Assembly: GCA_965261195.1 (NCBI GenBank)
Contig: OZ253455.1
Span: 930,001 to 994,000 of the forward strand
From: Bin87 sp965261195
GTDB lineage: Bacteria; Chloroflexota; Dehalococcoidia; Lucifugimonadales; UBA3495
Direction of reading: 5' to 3'
DNA length: 64,000 nucleotides
Made by a program: the position numbers and the translations under genes. Shown piece by piece: positions 25,206 through 33,363 of the stretch (position 1 is the stretch's first letter; every line of letters begins with the position of its first letter). Below the pieces are notes generated by a model. It saw only the letters and a program-made list of their open reading frames with translations. It was not told where the DNA came from and did no database searches.

Positions 25206-27041
25206 CTATACCGCGCACTCGCCTTCACCGCGTTCCAGCACGTACTGGTTGGTGCGCTCCCAGTCGAAGTACATTTCCCCGCCGCCTTCGGATTCGTGGC
25301 CCACTTCCTGGGCCCGCGCGGCGACTGAGGTCAGCGGTTCGGGCCCGACACGATCGAGGAAATCGTTGAACCGTTCGCCGTCGTTGCTGCGGTTGTCCTT
25401 GTAGTAGGTAACAATCTCTTTGAGGACGGAGGGCACCAGCTTGGCTGGAACCTTGACCCTGGGCACCCGCGTACCGATGCGGGAGTCTTCCACCCGGTTG
25501 TCCCCGTAATTGCCGCCGAGGAACAGTTCATAGGCTGGGATCTGCTGGCCGTCAACGCCCTTCACGGCGGCGCCGTGGAAGCCGATGTTGGCGATGTGAT
25601 GCAGGCCGCACCCGTTCGGGCACCCGCTCATCTTGATGCGGATGTCGTTGACGCCGGCGTCTTCGTTCAGGCCATTCCAGCTTTCCATCTCGGTGCGCAG
25701 CGCCTGGGCCAGCCCCATCGACGCCGTGATGCCGAGTTTGCAGCTGTCGGTGCCGGGGCAGGACACTATGTTGTTGATGTGGCTGTGGCCGGCTTCGCCC
25801 AGTTCCAGGGCTTTCAGGGCTTCCCAGACATCGTGCAGGTGGCCGCTGGGAATCCAGCGCAAGACCAGATTCTGCTCCTGCGTGGTGCGCACTTTTCCGC
25901 CCGTGTATCGCCGCACGATTTCGGCAAGGCCGCGGAACTGCGTCGCAGTCAAATCGCCGCGGATGATTTTCACGTAAATCGTGTTGTAACCGTCCTGCCT
26001 TTGCGCCACCACGTTGGTGTCCAGCCAGCGCTGGTACTCGGGAGCGCCAGGGACGCCATTCGTCGACGCCGGCTGAGCGGGCGGGTCTTCCCGTTGAATC
26101 TCCTCAGCGACCATGAGCGGCTTGCAGTCGATGGGGCCGATGTTGACCAGCTCGGCGTCCACCAGCTGCCTGAATTCGTCCAGGCCGATCTTGTCGATTA
26201 GAACCTTCAGGCGGGCCATCATACGGTTCTTGCGCAGGATGTCCGCGTTGTTGAACACGGTCCAGATGGCAAGGGCCACGCGCAGGTAGTCATCCTCGGA
26301 GACCCATTCGTACAGGGGTTGGGCGAGCCGCGGCATAATCGAGGTGCCGCCGCCGCAGTAGACCCGGAAGCCTTTGCGCTGTTCTCCGTCAACTTCTTTG
26401 TACTGGGAAACATAGGTGAGGTCCTGGATGGCAGCGGCCACTTCGTCCCGCTGGTCGTTGCCAGTGAAGGCGGTCTTGAATTTGCGCGGGAAGCTCTGGG
26501 TGATGGGATGGCGCACACCAAACCGCACGTAGGCAGTCAGGTACGGTGTCGGGTCGAAAACTTCTTCCGGGCTCACGCCGGCAGTGGCGGCGCCCACCAC
26601 GTTGCGAACGGTGTTGCCGCACGCCTCGCGGGTCGAGAGGCCAACCTTGCCCAGCATCCGCAGCACCGTGGAGGTTTGCTCCAGCGGGATGTGGTGGAAC
26701 TGGATGTTTTCCCGCGTGGTGATGTGTCCCTTGCCCAGCGGGGCGTACTGCTCCGTAATATCAGCCAGGCAGTCCAGCATATCCGCCGAAGCAATTCCGC
26801 CGGGGAGTTTGATGCGTATCATCTGGACATCGGCCTGGCGCTGACCGTAGACACCTTGCCGCAGCCGGAAGGGCGTAAAAACGGTGTTGTCCAGCTCGCC
26901 GACGCGGAACCGGTCTACCTCGGCATCAAAACGCTGGATTTCGTCCTCCATGAACGGAATGATGGCCGGCGAATCCTGCGCCAGCTCCAGACTGGATTCA
27001 TGGATTTTGTTCAGGTCGGGAACGTGAGGTACGCTGGTCAA
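25206..27041 (-). CDS. Siroheme-dependent sulfite (or nitrite) reductase, ferredoxin type
   Basis: 611 residues with the duplicated NiR/SiR ferredoxin-like and siroheme-binding halves. RLRQGVYGQRQADVQMIRIK and TTRENIQFHHIPL are in half one; KVRTTQEQNLVLRWIP in half two. The 4Fe-4S/siroheme ligands are in SCPGTDSCKLG (Cx5C) and SGCPNGCG (Cx3C). I placed the start at TTG 27041 because GGAGG lies six bases upstream; the longer TTG at 27068 is inside the terminator U-tract. It reduces sulfite to sulfide for cysteine synthesis; a nitrite reductase cannot be excluded. The Cys-rich leader and hemD partner favour sulfite. Confidence 0.9.
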   Translation of the reverse strand: MTSVPHVPDLNKIHESSLELAQDSPAIIPFMEDEIQRFDAEVDRFRVGELDNTVFTPFRLRQGVYGQRQADVQMIRIKLPGGIASADMLDCLADITEQYAPLGKGHITTRENIQFHHIPLEQTSTVLRMLGKVGLSTREACGNTVRNVVGAATAGVSPEEVFDPTPYLTAYVRFGVRHPITQSFPRKFKTAFTGNDQRDEVAAAIQDLTYVSQYKEVDGEQRKGFRVYCGGGTSIMPRLAQPLYEWVSEDDYLRVALAIWTVFNNADILRKNRMMARLKVLIDKIGLDEFRQLVDAELVNIGPIDCKPLMVAEEIQREDPPAQPASTNGVPGAPEYQRWLDTNVVAQRQDGYNTIYVKIIRGDLTATQFRGLAEIVRRYTGGKVRTTQEQNLVLRWIPSGHLHDVWEALKALELGEAGHSHINNIVSCPGTDSCKLGITASMGLAQALRTEMESWNGLNEDAGVNDIRIKMSGCPNGCGLHHIANIGFHGAAVKGVDGQQIPAYELFLGGNYGDNRVEDSRIGTRVPRVKVPAKLVPSVLKEIVTYYKDNRSNDGERFNDFLDRVGPEPLTSVAARAQEVGHESEGGGEMYFDWERTNQYVLERGEGECAV

Positions 27042-27066
27042 GATGTCCTCCTGCGAGTTGGGGCGC

Positions 27067-27105
27067 AAAAAAGCCCACCGATGCCAACTGGCAAACTCGG
27101 TGGGC
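27067..27105 (-). terminator. Attenuator terminator in sulfite reductase leader
   Basis: On the minus strand: GCCCACCGA, an inner TGCCA/TGGCA hairpin, TCGGTGGGC, then TTTTTT. It sits 25 bases before the TTG start of the reductase. Its 5' arm overlaps CCTGCGCCC (27102-27110), which can instead pair (8 of 9 bases) with GGGGGCAGG (27145-27153). That alternative would prevent termination. Confidence 0.85.
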
Positions 27106-27134
27106 GCAGGTTACGGGCCTGATATTTCGTCAGG

Positions 27135-27209
27135 TCAGGTTTGGCCTGCCCCCGTTGTCGGGGGACACGTACAGGCGCAAGTCAGGTTGCATTTGCAATT
27201 ACTCTGCAT
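27135..27209 (-). CDS. Cysteine-rich leader peptide (attenuator uORF)
   Basis: A 24-codon ORF from ATG 27209 to TGA 27137-27135, with Cys at codons 5, 7, 11, 13 and 15 (core CKCNLTCACTC), all TGC or TGT. It begins eight bases after the -10 box, so the mRNA may start at or near the ATG (leaderless). The codons just after the last Cys (CCC CCG) form the first arm of a CCCCCG/CGGGGG hairpin. A ribosome stalled for Cys-tRNA would cover that arm, free the second arm for the antiterminator and allow reductase expression. When Cys is ample the ribosome reaches the stop codon and the terminator forms. The peptide itself need not function. Confidence 0.8.
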   Translation of the reverse strand: MQSNCKCNLTCACTCPPTTGAGQT

Positions 27210-27217
27210 TTGCAAAA

Positions 27218-27246
27218 ACTATACAACCGAGGTCGGGAATTGTCAA
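27218..27246 (-). promoter_or_regulatory. Consensus sigma-70 promoter of the sulfite reductase operon
   Basis: TTGACA (27246-27241), exactly 17 bases, TATAGT (27223-27218) on the minus strand. The expected transcription start falls within a base or two of the leader-peptide ATG at 27209. Confidence 0.82.
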
Positions 27247-27320
27247 CAAGTTATTTTCGCTGGTGATTCTACCAAATCGGGTCAGAAAACGTCGCTGCCA
27301 TTCACATTTAGCGCAACAAT

Positions 27321-28001
27321 TTAGCGCAGCGAACGTTCCGATTTGAGCGCCCGGGTGCTGACCGACCCGCCCGAAATCAACCAGATAACGCGCTCAGCGA
27401 TATTGGTCGCGCGGTCGGCAATCCGTTCCAGGTCGTGCGCCACCCACAGCAGGTAGGTTGCCCGCTGGATGTTGCGCGGGTCTTCCAGCATATAGGTCAG
27501 CAGCTCGCGGTAAATCTGGTTGTAGAGGTCGTCAACTGCATCGTCGTCGGCGCAAACCTTGCGCGCCAGCTCCTCATCCCGGTCGGCGAAGGCTTGCAGA
27601 CCCTCGTTCAGCATCTTGAGCGCCAACTCAGCCATCCGTGGAATATCGATCAGCGGTTTGAGCAGGGGTTCCTGGTAGATGCGCAGGCAGATTTTGGCGA
27701 TTCCCTCAGCGTAGTCCCCCATGCGTTCCAGTTCCACACCCAGATGCACCACCGACATCACCGTGCGCAGGTCGGTGGCGGCCGGCTGCTGGGTGGCGAG
27801 GATGCCCAGGCATTTGGTTTCCAGAGTGTCCTGCAGGTTGTCGATCACGTCATCGTTTTCGATGACTTGCTGCGCCAGGTCGGCGTCGCGGTTTTGCAGC
27901 GCACGGATCGCCTGTTTGGTGGTTTCCTCAACGAGGCGACCCATTTCGCCCAGATCGCTTTGCAAGGTTTCCAGAAGCCGGTCGAAGTCGGACCTCAGCA
28001 T
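27321..28001 (-). CDS. phoU: Phosphate transport regulator PhoU
   Basis: 226 residues forming two PhoU three-helix repeats. The metal-binding signatures are LGVELERMGDYAEGIAK (first) and WVAHDLERIADRATNIAERV (second), E/DxxxD patterns about 110 residues apart. PhoU links the Pst transporter to the PhoR/PhoB system and limits Pi uptake. It is last in pstC-pstA-pstB-phoU, 43 bases after pstB. No phoR or phoB gene is in the window. Confidence 0.96.
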   Translation of the reverse strand: MLRSDFDRLLETLQSDLGEMGRLVEETTKQAIRALQNRDADLAQQVIENDDVIDNLQDTLETKCLGILATQQPAATDLRTVMSVVHLGVELERMGDYAEGIAKICLRIYQEPLLKPLIDIPRMAELALKMLNEGLQAFADRDEELARKVCADDDAVDDLYNQIYRELLTYMLEDPRNIQRATYLLWVAHDLERIADRATNIAERVIWLISGGSVSTRALKSERSLR

Positions 28002-28044
28002 TTTGGCGCCTCCTTGTGTTCGGTTGGTCGCCGCCCCGGGGAAT

Positions 28045-28830
28045 TTAGCCGAATCTGCCGGTGATATATGCCTCAGTACGTTCGTCGCTGGGATTCGTGA
28101 ACATCCGGGCGGTTTCGTCGAATTCTATCAGGTGCGCCACACGATTCTCGTCAGGCATCAGGAAAGCGGTTTTGTCCGAGACGCGACCGGCCTGTTGCAT
28201 ATTGTGGGTGACGATGATGATGCTGTAACGCTTTTTGAGTTCCTGCATCAACTGTTCAATTGCCAGTGTAGCAATTGGGTCAAGCGCTGAACAGGGTTCG
28301 TCCATCAGGATAACGCTGGGGGAGACCGCCATCGCGCGGGCAATGCAGAGGCGTTGCTGTTGGCCGCCGGAGAGCGCCAGAGCGGATTCCTTGAGTCTAT
28401 CTTTGACTTCATCCCAAAGCGCGGCGCTGTGCAGGGATTCTTCAACAATGTCATTCAGATTGCCGGAGTAGCCGTTAATGCGCGGCCCAAAGGCGACGTT
28501 GTCGTAGATTGACTTGGGGAACGGGTTGGGACGCTGGAACACCATGCCAATCTGGTAACGAATTTGTGTCGGGTCGGAACCGGGGGCATAGAGGTTAAAT
28601 TCATTGAACCAGATCTGGCCTTCCATGCGGAAGGAATCAATCAGGTCATTCATGCGGTTGATGCAGCGCAGCAACGTGCTTTTACCGGCGCCACTGGGTC
28701 CGATGATAGCGGTAATTTCGTTTTCCGGGATATCCAGATTTACGCTCTCAATGACCTGATTGCGGCCGTAGTAGACACCAACGTCAACGGCGCGGATAAC
28801 TGACTGGGTGGTTGCGGCGGGAGTCGCCAT
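28045..28830 (-). CDS. pstB: Phosphate ABC transporter ATP-binding protein
   Basis: 261 residues, full length. Walker A is IGPSGAGKSTLLRCINRMND, the Q-loop region is IGMVFQRPNPFPKSIYDN, the signature ALSGGQQQRLCIARA, Walker B VILMDEPCSALDP and the H-loop IIIVTHNMQQA. The C-terminal DERTEAYITGRFG is the standard PstB ending. It powers high-affinity phosphate import with PstA and PstC. Its start is eight bases after the pstA stop. Confidence 0.98.
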   Translation of the reverse strand: MATPAATTQSVIRAVDVGVYYGRNQVIESVNLDIPENEITAIIGPSGAGKSTLLRCINRMNDLIDSFRMEGQIWFNEFNLYAPGSDPTQIRYQIGMVFQRPNPFPKSIYDNVAFGPRINGYSGNLNDIVEESLHSAALWDEVKDRLKESALALSGGQQQRLCIARAMAVSPSVILMDEPCSALDPIATLAIEQLMQELKKRYSIIIVTHNMQQAGRVSDKTAFLMPDENRVAHLIEFDETARMFTNPSDERTEAYITGRFG

Positions 28831-28838
28831 GGTCGCAT

Positions 28839-29723
28839 TTATCCTCGGTGTCGGTTTTGCAGGCGGTTACGCAGGAAAATAGCAAAGGCGTTCATGCCCA
28901 ACAGAATCGCCAGCAGCACAATAATACCCGCAGCGGCCAGTTGATGGAATTCTTCCTGCGGCTTCGATATCCAGACGTAAATCTGGATGGGCAGTACGGT
29001 GAAACGGTCCAGCGGCGAGGTTGGCGCGAAGGGCACGAAGGACAGCGCACCCATTATCACCAGCGGGGCGGCTTCACCCATCGCCCGACTGACCGCCAGA
29101 ATGATGCCGGTCAGGATGCCGGGCATCGCCTGTGGCAGCACCAGTCGCCACACCACCTGCCAGCGCGCGCCGCCCAGGGCGTAGCCACCCTCCCTGATGG
29201 ACGGCGGCACGGCCCGGATTGCTTCCTCGGCAGACACGATGACCACGGGCATAATCAGCATGGCCAGCGTCAAACCGGCGGCCAGCGTACTCTTGCCCAG
29301 TGAGAACAGGGCTACGAAGATGGTGAGTCCCAGGATGCCGTAGACGATCGACGGCACCGCGGCCAGGTTCTTGATGTTGGTTTGAATGAGGTCGGTGATG
29401 CGGCTGGCCTTCGCGTACTCTTCCAGGTAGATGGCAGCGGACACTCCCACCGAGAACGATATGAAAATGCAAATCGCCATCACCCAAAGCGTACCCACGA
29501 TGGATGGGAACAGGCCGGAATTGATGGCTTTGCTGGAGGCATTCTCCGTGATCAGGTCCAGACTCAACCACGACCACCCCTCGGAGATTACGGAGTAGAG
29601 CAGCGCGGCCAGCATCAGTATCGCAACGCTTACGGTGACGATGCAGATCGCATGGAAGATGCTGGCATTGCGCTGGCGTCGAGCGAGCCGCCGGCTGTAG
29701 CCGGGCGCGGTTTCAACTGCCAT
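28839..29723 (-). CDS. pstA: Phosphate ABC transporter permease PstA
   Basis: 294 residues with six predicted membrane segments. The coupling-helix EAA loop is EEAIRAVPPSIREGGYALGGARWQ in part (EEAIRAVPPSIREGGYALG). Upstream comes AAVPSIVYGILGLTIFVALF, typical of PstA. The ATG at 29723 overlaps the pstC stop by one base (TAATG), so the two permeases are translationally coupled. It forms the channel with PstC. Confidence 0.97.
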   Translation of the reverse strand: MAVETAPGYSRRLARRQRNASIFHAICIVTVSVAILMLAALLYSVISEGWSWLSLDLITENASSKAINSGLFPSIVGTLWVMAICIFISFSVGVSAAIYLEEYAKASRITDLIQTNIKNLAAVPSIVYGILGLTIFVALFSLGKSTLAAGLTLAMLIMPVVIVSAEEAIRAVPPSIREGGYALGGARWQVVWRLVLPQAMPGILTGIILAVSRAMGEAAPLVIMGALSFVPFAPTSPLDRFTVLPIQIYVWISKPQEEFHQLAAAGIIVLLAILLGMNAFAIFLRNRLQNRHRG

Positions 29724-31102
29724 TATTCATACACCTCGCGGAACCGGGCCACGACGAACTGGCTGATCAGATTCATCACCAGGGTGATGACGAACAGCGT
29801 AATTCCGACGGCGAACAGCGCCTGGAACTGCGCAGTGCCGGGTATGGCGTTGTCGCTGAAGTTGGTCGTAGCCATGAATCCGGTCATAGTGTTCACCGGC
29901 TCCAGCGGGTTGAAGGTCAATTTTTCGTTCTGGCCGGCGGCGATGAACACAATCATGGTCTCGCCAACCGCTCTGGACATTGCCAGTATGAAGGCGGCCA
30001 CAATGCCGGATAACGCGGCCGGCACCACGACCTTGACCGCCACCTCGACTTTGGTGGCGCCCAGCGCGAAAGCGCCTTCCCGCAGGCTGACGGGCACCGC
30101 GCGCATCGCATCCTCGCTGAGGCTGGACACCATCGGGACAATCATCACGCCCATCACGATGGCGGCGGACAGAGCGTTGAAGATGCCAATATCATCGCTG
30201 AAAACGCGCAGGAAGGGAGTGATGAAGAACAGGGCGAAAAAGCCATAGACCACCGTGGGAACTCCGGCCAACACCTCCAGCACGGGTTTGGTAACGGTAC
30301 GCACCCGCGGTTTCGCGTACTCGCTGAGGTAAATGGCGCACAACAAACCCAATGGAACGGCGATACACATTGCCAGCAGCGAGATCATCATGGTGCCGAC
30401 GAGCAACGGCCAGACGCCGTAGGAACGGGGCACCAGCAGTGTGCGCCATTTGGTGTCGGTAAAGTAGCGGTGCCACTGCACTGATTCCGGAACGGCGAAC
30501 GATTTGGTTTGCAGTGCGACTCCCGGCACACCATTGGACATGGCTGCCACCGTTACCTTGTACGACCTTCCGGGAGAAGCGTCGGAGATGACGCAGGACA
30601 CCCGGTCAGCGCCCAGCAATTCGCAGTCAGATACATCGGTCTTCAGACTTGGTAGTATGGACACGTCGTAGGCACTGACCGGCGCGCCGGCGATGGGTCG
30701 CTCCCAGGACACATAGATCAGCGAATCCGTGGTGGCGCGCACCGAAACCCGGGGAATGGCGCCTGGGGTGGCTGTGTCGGGTGGGTTCGTTTCGGGAGGG
30801 GGTGTTGCCGGAGGGGTTGTTGCTGGGGAAACCTGGCTTACCGCGTCGGCCGGCTCGCCGGTTGCCACGACTTCGGTCGGTTTGGCCTCGTAGAAATCTG
30901 CGGTGAAGAAACGCACTCCCTCATAGAGCAGCACCGCGACGATGCTAACGGTGACCATGACGGATACCATCGCCAATAAAAAAAGCACCGACTTGATAAC
31001 TTTTTCAAGTAGGTGCTTTGAGCCACTGGACGCAAGTGGCTTATCGACAGATGACGCCGGGTCAACCGCCGACCTGGAGCCGGGTATTTTAGCGAAAAGC
31101 AC
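29723..31102 (-). CDS. pstC: Phosphate ABC transporter permease PstC with extracytoplasmic insertion
   Basis: 459 residues, about 130-150 longer than usual. The C-terminal two thirds are a normal PstC: LEVLAGVPTVVYGFFALFFI and the EAA loop SEDAMRAVPVSLREGAFALG. After the first membrane helix (about 36-62) there is a Pro/Thr-rich stretch (ATTPPATPPPETNPPDTATP) and a fibronectin III-like domain (about 115-205: SLIYVSWERPIAGAPVSAYD ... SYKVTVAAMSNG). The topology puts these outside the membrane. The start is GTG 31102. No pstS gene is adjacent. The early coding region contains a terminator-like hairpin. Confidence 0.93.
   Translation of the reverse strand: MLFAKIPGSRSAVDPASSVDKPLASSGSKHLLEKVIKSVLFLLAMVSVMVTVSIVAVLLYEGVRFFTADFYEAKPTEVVATGEPADAVSQVSPATTPPATPPPETNPPDTATPGAIPRVSVRATTDSLIYVSWERPIAGAPVSAYDVSILPSLKTDVSDCELLGADRVSCVISDASPGRSYKVTVAAMSNGVPGVALQTKSFAVPESVQWHRYFTDTKWRTLLVPRSYGVWPLLVGTMMISLLAMCIAVPLGLLCAIYLSEYAKPRVRTVTKPVLEVLAGVPTVVYGFFALFFITPFLRVFSDDIGIFNALSAAIVMGVMIVPMVSSLSEDAMRAVPVSLREGAFALGATKVEVAVKVVVPAALSGIVAAFILAMSRAVGETMIVFIAAGQNEKLTFNPLEPVNTMTGFMATTNFSDNAIPGTAQFQALFAVGITLFVITLVMNLISQFVVARFREVYE
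30978..31019 (-). terminator. Terminator-like hairpin inside the pstC coding region
   Basis: On the minus strand AAAGCACCTACTTGA, eight-base loop, TCAAGTCGGTGCTTT followed by more T, giving a 7-T run (complement of 30978-30984). The stem has 15 positions with one mismatch. It lies 28-42 codons into pstC, where the protein sequence (LLEKVIKSVLFLL) still looks like ordinary PstC, so it is coding and structured at once. Confidence 0.65.
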
Positions 31103-31198
31103 GATGGCTCACCTCATCGGCGCGGCGTTCTGATGCGCCGGGGCATCCAATATCGTAGACCGTGAAATGTCCTGCTGCGCTCATCGTTTGGTCATATT

Positions 31199-31227
31199 AT
31201 AATAGGTGTGCCCCGATTTTCCGTCAA
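31199..31227 (-). promoter_or_regulatory. Candidate promoter of the pst operon
   Basis: TTGACG (31227-31222), 17 bases, TATTAT (31204-31199) on the minus strand. It gives a leader of roughly 90 bases before GTG 31102. I could not identify a convincing Pho box. Confidence 0.55.
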
Positions 31228-31312
31228 CCCGCCGGGAGCCAAAAATCGTGCTACTCGCGATTCAATAGTGGCCCAGGCCGGTACGCGTGTCGGGTGAACA
31301 GGGGGAGGCAAG

Positions 31313-32350
31313 TTGAGCCAAAAATTGCAACTGAGCGTGGTTGACCAGTCGCCCATGCGTGAGGGAAGCTCCGCCGGTGTGGCGCTGCGCGAAACCATCC
31401 AACTCGCGCAGGCTGCCGAAGCGATGGGGTACGAGCGCTACTGGGTGGCCGAACACCACAACCTGCCCAATTTTGCCGGCACCGCCCCGGAGGTTCTGAT
31501 TGGGCAGATTGCGGCCAATACCCGGCGCATCCGCGTCGGTTCCGGCGGCGTGATGCTGTCGCACTACAGCTCCCTGAAAGTGGCGGAGACGTTCCGTATG
31601 CTGGATGCCTTCTACCCCGGCCGCATCGACCTGGGCATCGGCAGGGCGCCCGGCAGCGATCAGATAACCGCCGCCGCCCTTGCGTATCCCAGCACCCCGA
31701 AAGACATTCGCCATTTTCCGCAGCAGGTGCGGGACGTGGTGAATTATCTGAACGACTCGCAGCCCGACGACCACCCTTTCAACGCGGTGGCTGCATCCCC
31801 TGACGAACCGGACACTGCGCCGCAGGTCTGGTTGCTGGGATCTCGGTACGAGTCGGCGTTCATGGCCGCCAAGATGGGCCTGCCCTTCGCCTACGCCCAC
31901 TTCTTCGGTATGGGCGCCGATGACGGCCCGCAAATCGTGGAATCTTATCGGCAGAATTTCGAGGCCTCGGAGCGCCTGGAGCAACCGTTGATAAACGTTG
32001 GGGTGCAGGTACTATGCGCCGACACCGAGGAAGCGGCGCAGCGGATCGGGTCCAGCCGCAACTTGGGTCGCCTGCGGTCGGTAACGGGTCAAGCCAAGGG
32101 CATTCCGTCGCCGGAGTTGGCTGCTTCGTACAAATATCTGGCCAACGAGTGGCAATTCATACAGCAATATCTCCGCAATTGCGTGGACGGCGACCCGGAA
32201 CAGGTGAAAGCAGGGCTGGAGCGAGTGTCGGAACAGTACCAAACCGCCGATCTGAGCGTGGTTACCATCTGCTACCACTACGCCGACCGCGTGCGCTCCT
32301 ACGAACTGGTGGCGCAGGCGTGCGGGTTGGAGCCGCCCGACCTGGGTTAA
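31313..32350 (+). CDS. LLM class flavin-dependent oxidoreductase
   Basis: 345 residues, a bacterial luciferase-like (alpha/beta barrel) monooxygenase. It shows LSVVDQSPMREGSSAGVALR, MGYERYWVAEHHNLPNFAG (the AEHHN active-site motif of this subgroup), IRVGSGGVMLSHYSSLKVAE and YPGRIDLGIGRAPGSD. Such enzymes use FMN or F420 with diverse substrates. The 'AEHHN' subgroup is usually called MsnO8-like or alkanal monooxygenase-like. TTG 31313 has GGGGGAGG upstream. It is divergent from pstC and convergent with the HAD gene. Confidence 0.88.
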   Translation: MSQKLQLSVVDQSPMREGSSAGVALRETIQLAQAAEAMGYERYWVAEHHNLPNFAGTAPEVLIGQIAANTRRIRVGSGGVMLSHYSSLKVAETFRMLDAFYPGRIDLGIGRAPGSDQITAAALAYPSTPKDIRHFPQQVRDVVNYLNDSQPDDHPFNAVAASPDEPDTAPQVWLLGSRYESAFMAAKMGLPFAYAHFFGMGADDGPQIVESYRQNFEASERLEQPLINVGVQVLCADTEEAAQRIGSSRNLGRLRSVTGQAKGIPSPELAASYKYLANEWQFIQQYLRNCVDGDPEQVKAGLERVSEQYQTADLSVVTICYHYADRVRSYELVAQACGLEPPDLG

Positions 32351-32388
32351 AAGCCGGGGCGACCGCGAGAGACTGCCAACCCCGGCTT
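32351..32388 (-). terminator. Hairpin between convergent LLM and HAD genes
   Basis: AAGCCGGGG and CCCCGGCTT pair over a 20-base loop. On the minus strand the stem runs into TTTT, so it can terminate the HAD transcript, though an LLM read-through stop is also possible. Confidence 0.5.
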
Positions 32389-32390
32389 CC

Positions 32391-32457
32391 GGTCAACGTC
32401 GCCCCGGCTCATGGTCAACGTCGCCCCGGCTTCGGGTCAACGTCGCCGGTCAACGTT
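32391..32457. repeat. 22-bp tandem repeat array
   Basis: Units beginning GGTCAACGTCGCCCCGGCT repeat at 32391 and 32413, followed by shortened units at 32435 and 32448. The array is intergenic, between converging genes. It resembles the 38181-38235 array. Confidence 0.8.
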
Positions 32458-32483
32458 GATTGATGCGTATGCCCGGGCGCGGG

Positions 32484-33209
32484 TTACGCTCCCAGCTTGG
32501 CCGCCAGGTCAACGAAGCTGTCGGCCACCACGTTGAACGAAGGATCGGGCGTCGGGTCCGGCGTACGGTCCGGTCCATGTTCTTTGGGACGCGGCACGAA
32601 TCCGGTGCGAAGACCCACCCTGGCCGATGCCAGCAGGTCGCCCTGGTGGGCGGCCACCATCATCACCTGCTCCGGTTTGAGGCCCAGGAGTTTCACTGCG
32701 GCGCCATAGCTTTCCGGGTCGGGCTTGTAGTGCTGGGCTACTTCGGCCCCCAGGATGCAATCCCAGGGCATCCCGCCGTTCTTGGCCATGTTGGTCATCA
32801 GCGCGATGTTGCCGTTTGACATAGGGGCGATGATGAACTTGTTCTTGAGGCGGTAGAGTCCGGGCACCGTGTCTGCCCACGGACGCAGGTGGTGCCAGAA
32901 GTACGTTACCTCCAGCTTCTCGTCGTCGCTGAAACCGGAGATTTCGTATTCGTCGAGCACGTCGTCCAGCGACATACGGTGCAAAGCGTCCAGGTTGGTC
33001 CACGGCAATTCGCCGTTCCGCACCTTGTCCATGTAGGGGCGGTACTTGCCGCGCCAGGAGTCGGCGAAGGCAGCCCAGTCGCGGTCAATGCCCTTGATGC
33101 GACCCATGTTGGCGCACTGTTCGGTGATGCTGGAACGCCAGTCCACCACCGTGCCGAATACGTCGAAAATGCAGGCTTTGACGTCAAGCCCCAGCGCTTC
33201 GTTTGCCAT
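32484..33209 (-). CDS. Haloacid dehalogenase type II (HAD superfamily)
   Basis: 241 residues. HAD motif I is FDVFGTVVDW (nucleophile Asp, about residue 16). Motif II is around APMSNGNIAL, with the dehalogenase Ser-Asn pair. Motif III/IV is EVAQHYKPDPESY followed by VMMVAAHQGDLLASARVGLR, the typical Lys and Asp. This order matches L-2-haloacid dehalogenases, which hydrolyse 2-haloalkanoic acids to 2-hydroxyacids. The product (such as glycolate from haloacetate) could feed the glc enzymes, but that is inference. The start is ATG 33209. Confidence 0.88.
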   Translation of the reverse strand: MANEALGLDVKACIFDVFGTVVDWRSSITEQCANMGRIKGIDRDWAAFADSWRGKYRPYMDKVRNGELPWTNLDALHRMSLDDVLDEYEISGFSDDEKLEVTYFWHHLRPWADTVPGLYRLKNKFIIAPMSNGNIALMTNMAKNGGMPWDCILGAEVAQHYKPDPESYGAAVKLLGLKPEQVMMVAAHQGDLLASARVGLRTGFVPRPKEHGPDRTPDPTPDPSFNVVADSFVDLAAKLGA

Positions 33210-33363
33210 AAGGTAGACCTCCCATTTGGGCTGTTGGGTGTTTTTGGAACGCGAATGTTGGAGGTAATCCTAGCACACCCGGAAACCGGGTTCTTGCGCC
33301 CCCGCGCGACCGGCCCGGACGATTTCAGAGTTAGTAGTCCCTTTCTGCTTGGCGCGGGGAACA

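Noticed and set aside
27067..27080. TTG at 27068 as the sulfite reductase start
   Set aside because: It falls in the U-run of the terminator and lacks an SD, while TTG 27041 has GGAGG.
27067..27210. SAM, cobalamin or other metabolite riboswitch upstream of sulfite reductase
   Set aside because: No SAM-I/II or B12 box was seen. The Cys-rich leader ORF and alternative hairpins explain the region better.
32391..32457. CRISPR-like repeats
   Set aside because: Units are directly adjacent with no spacers, and no cas genes are present.
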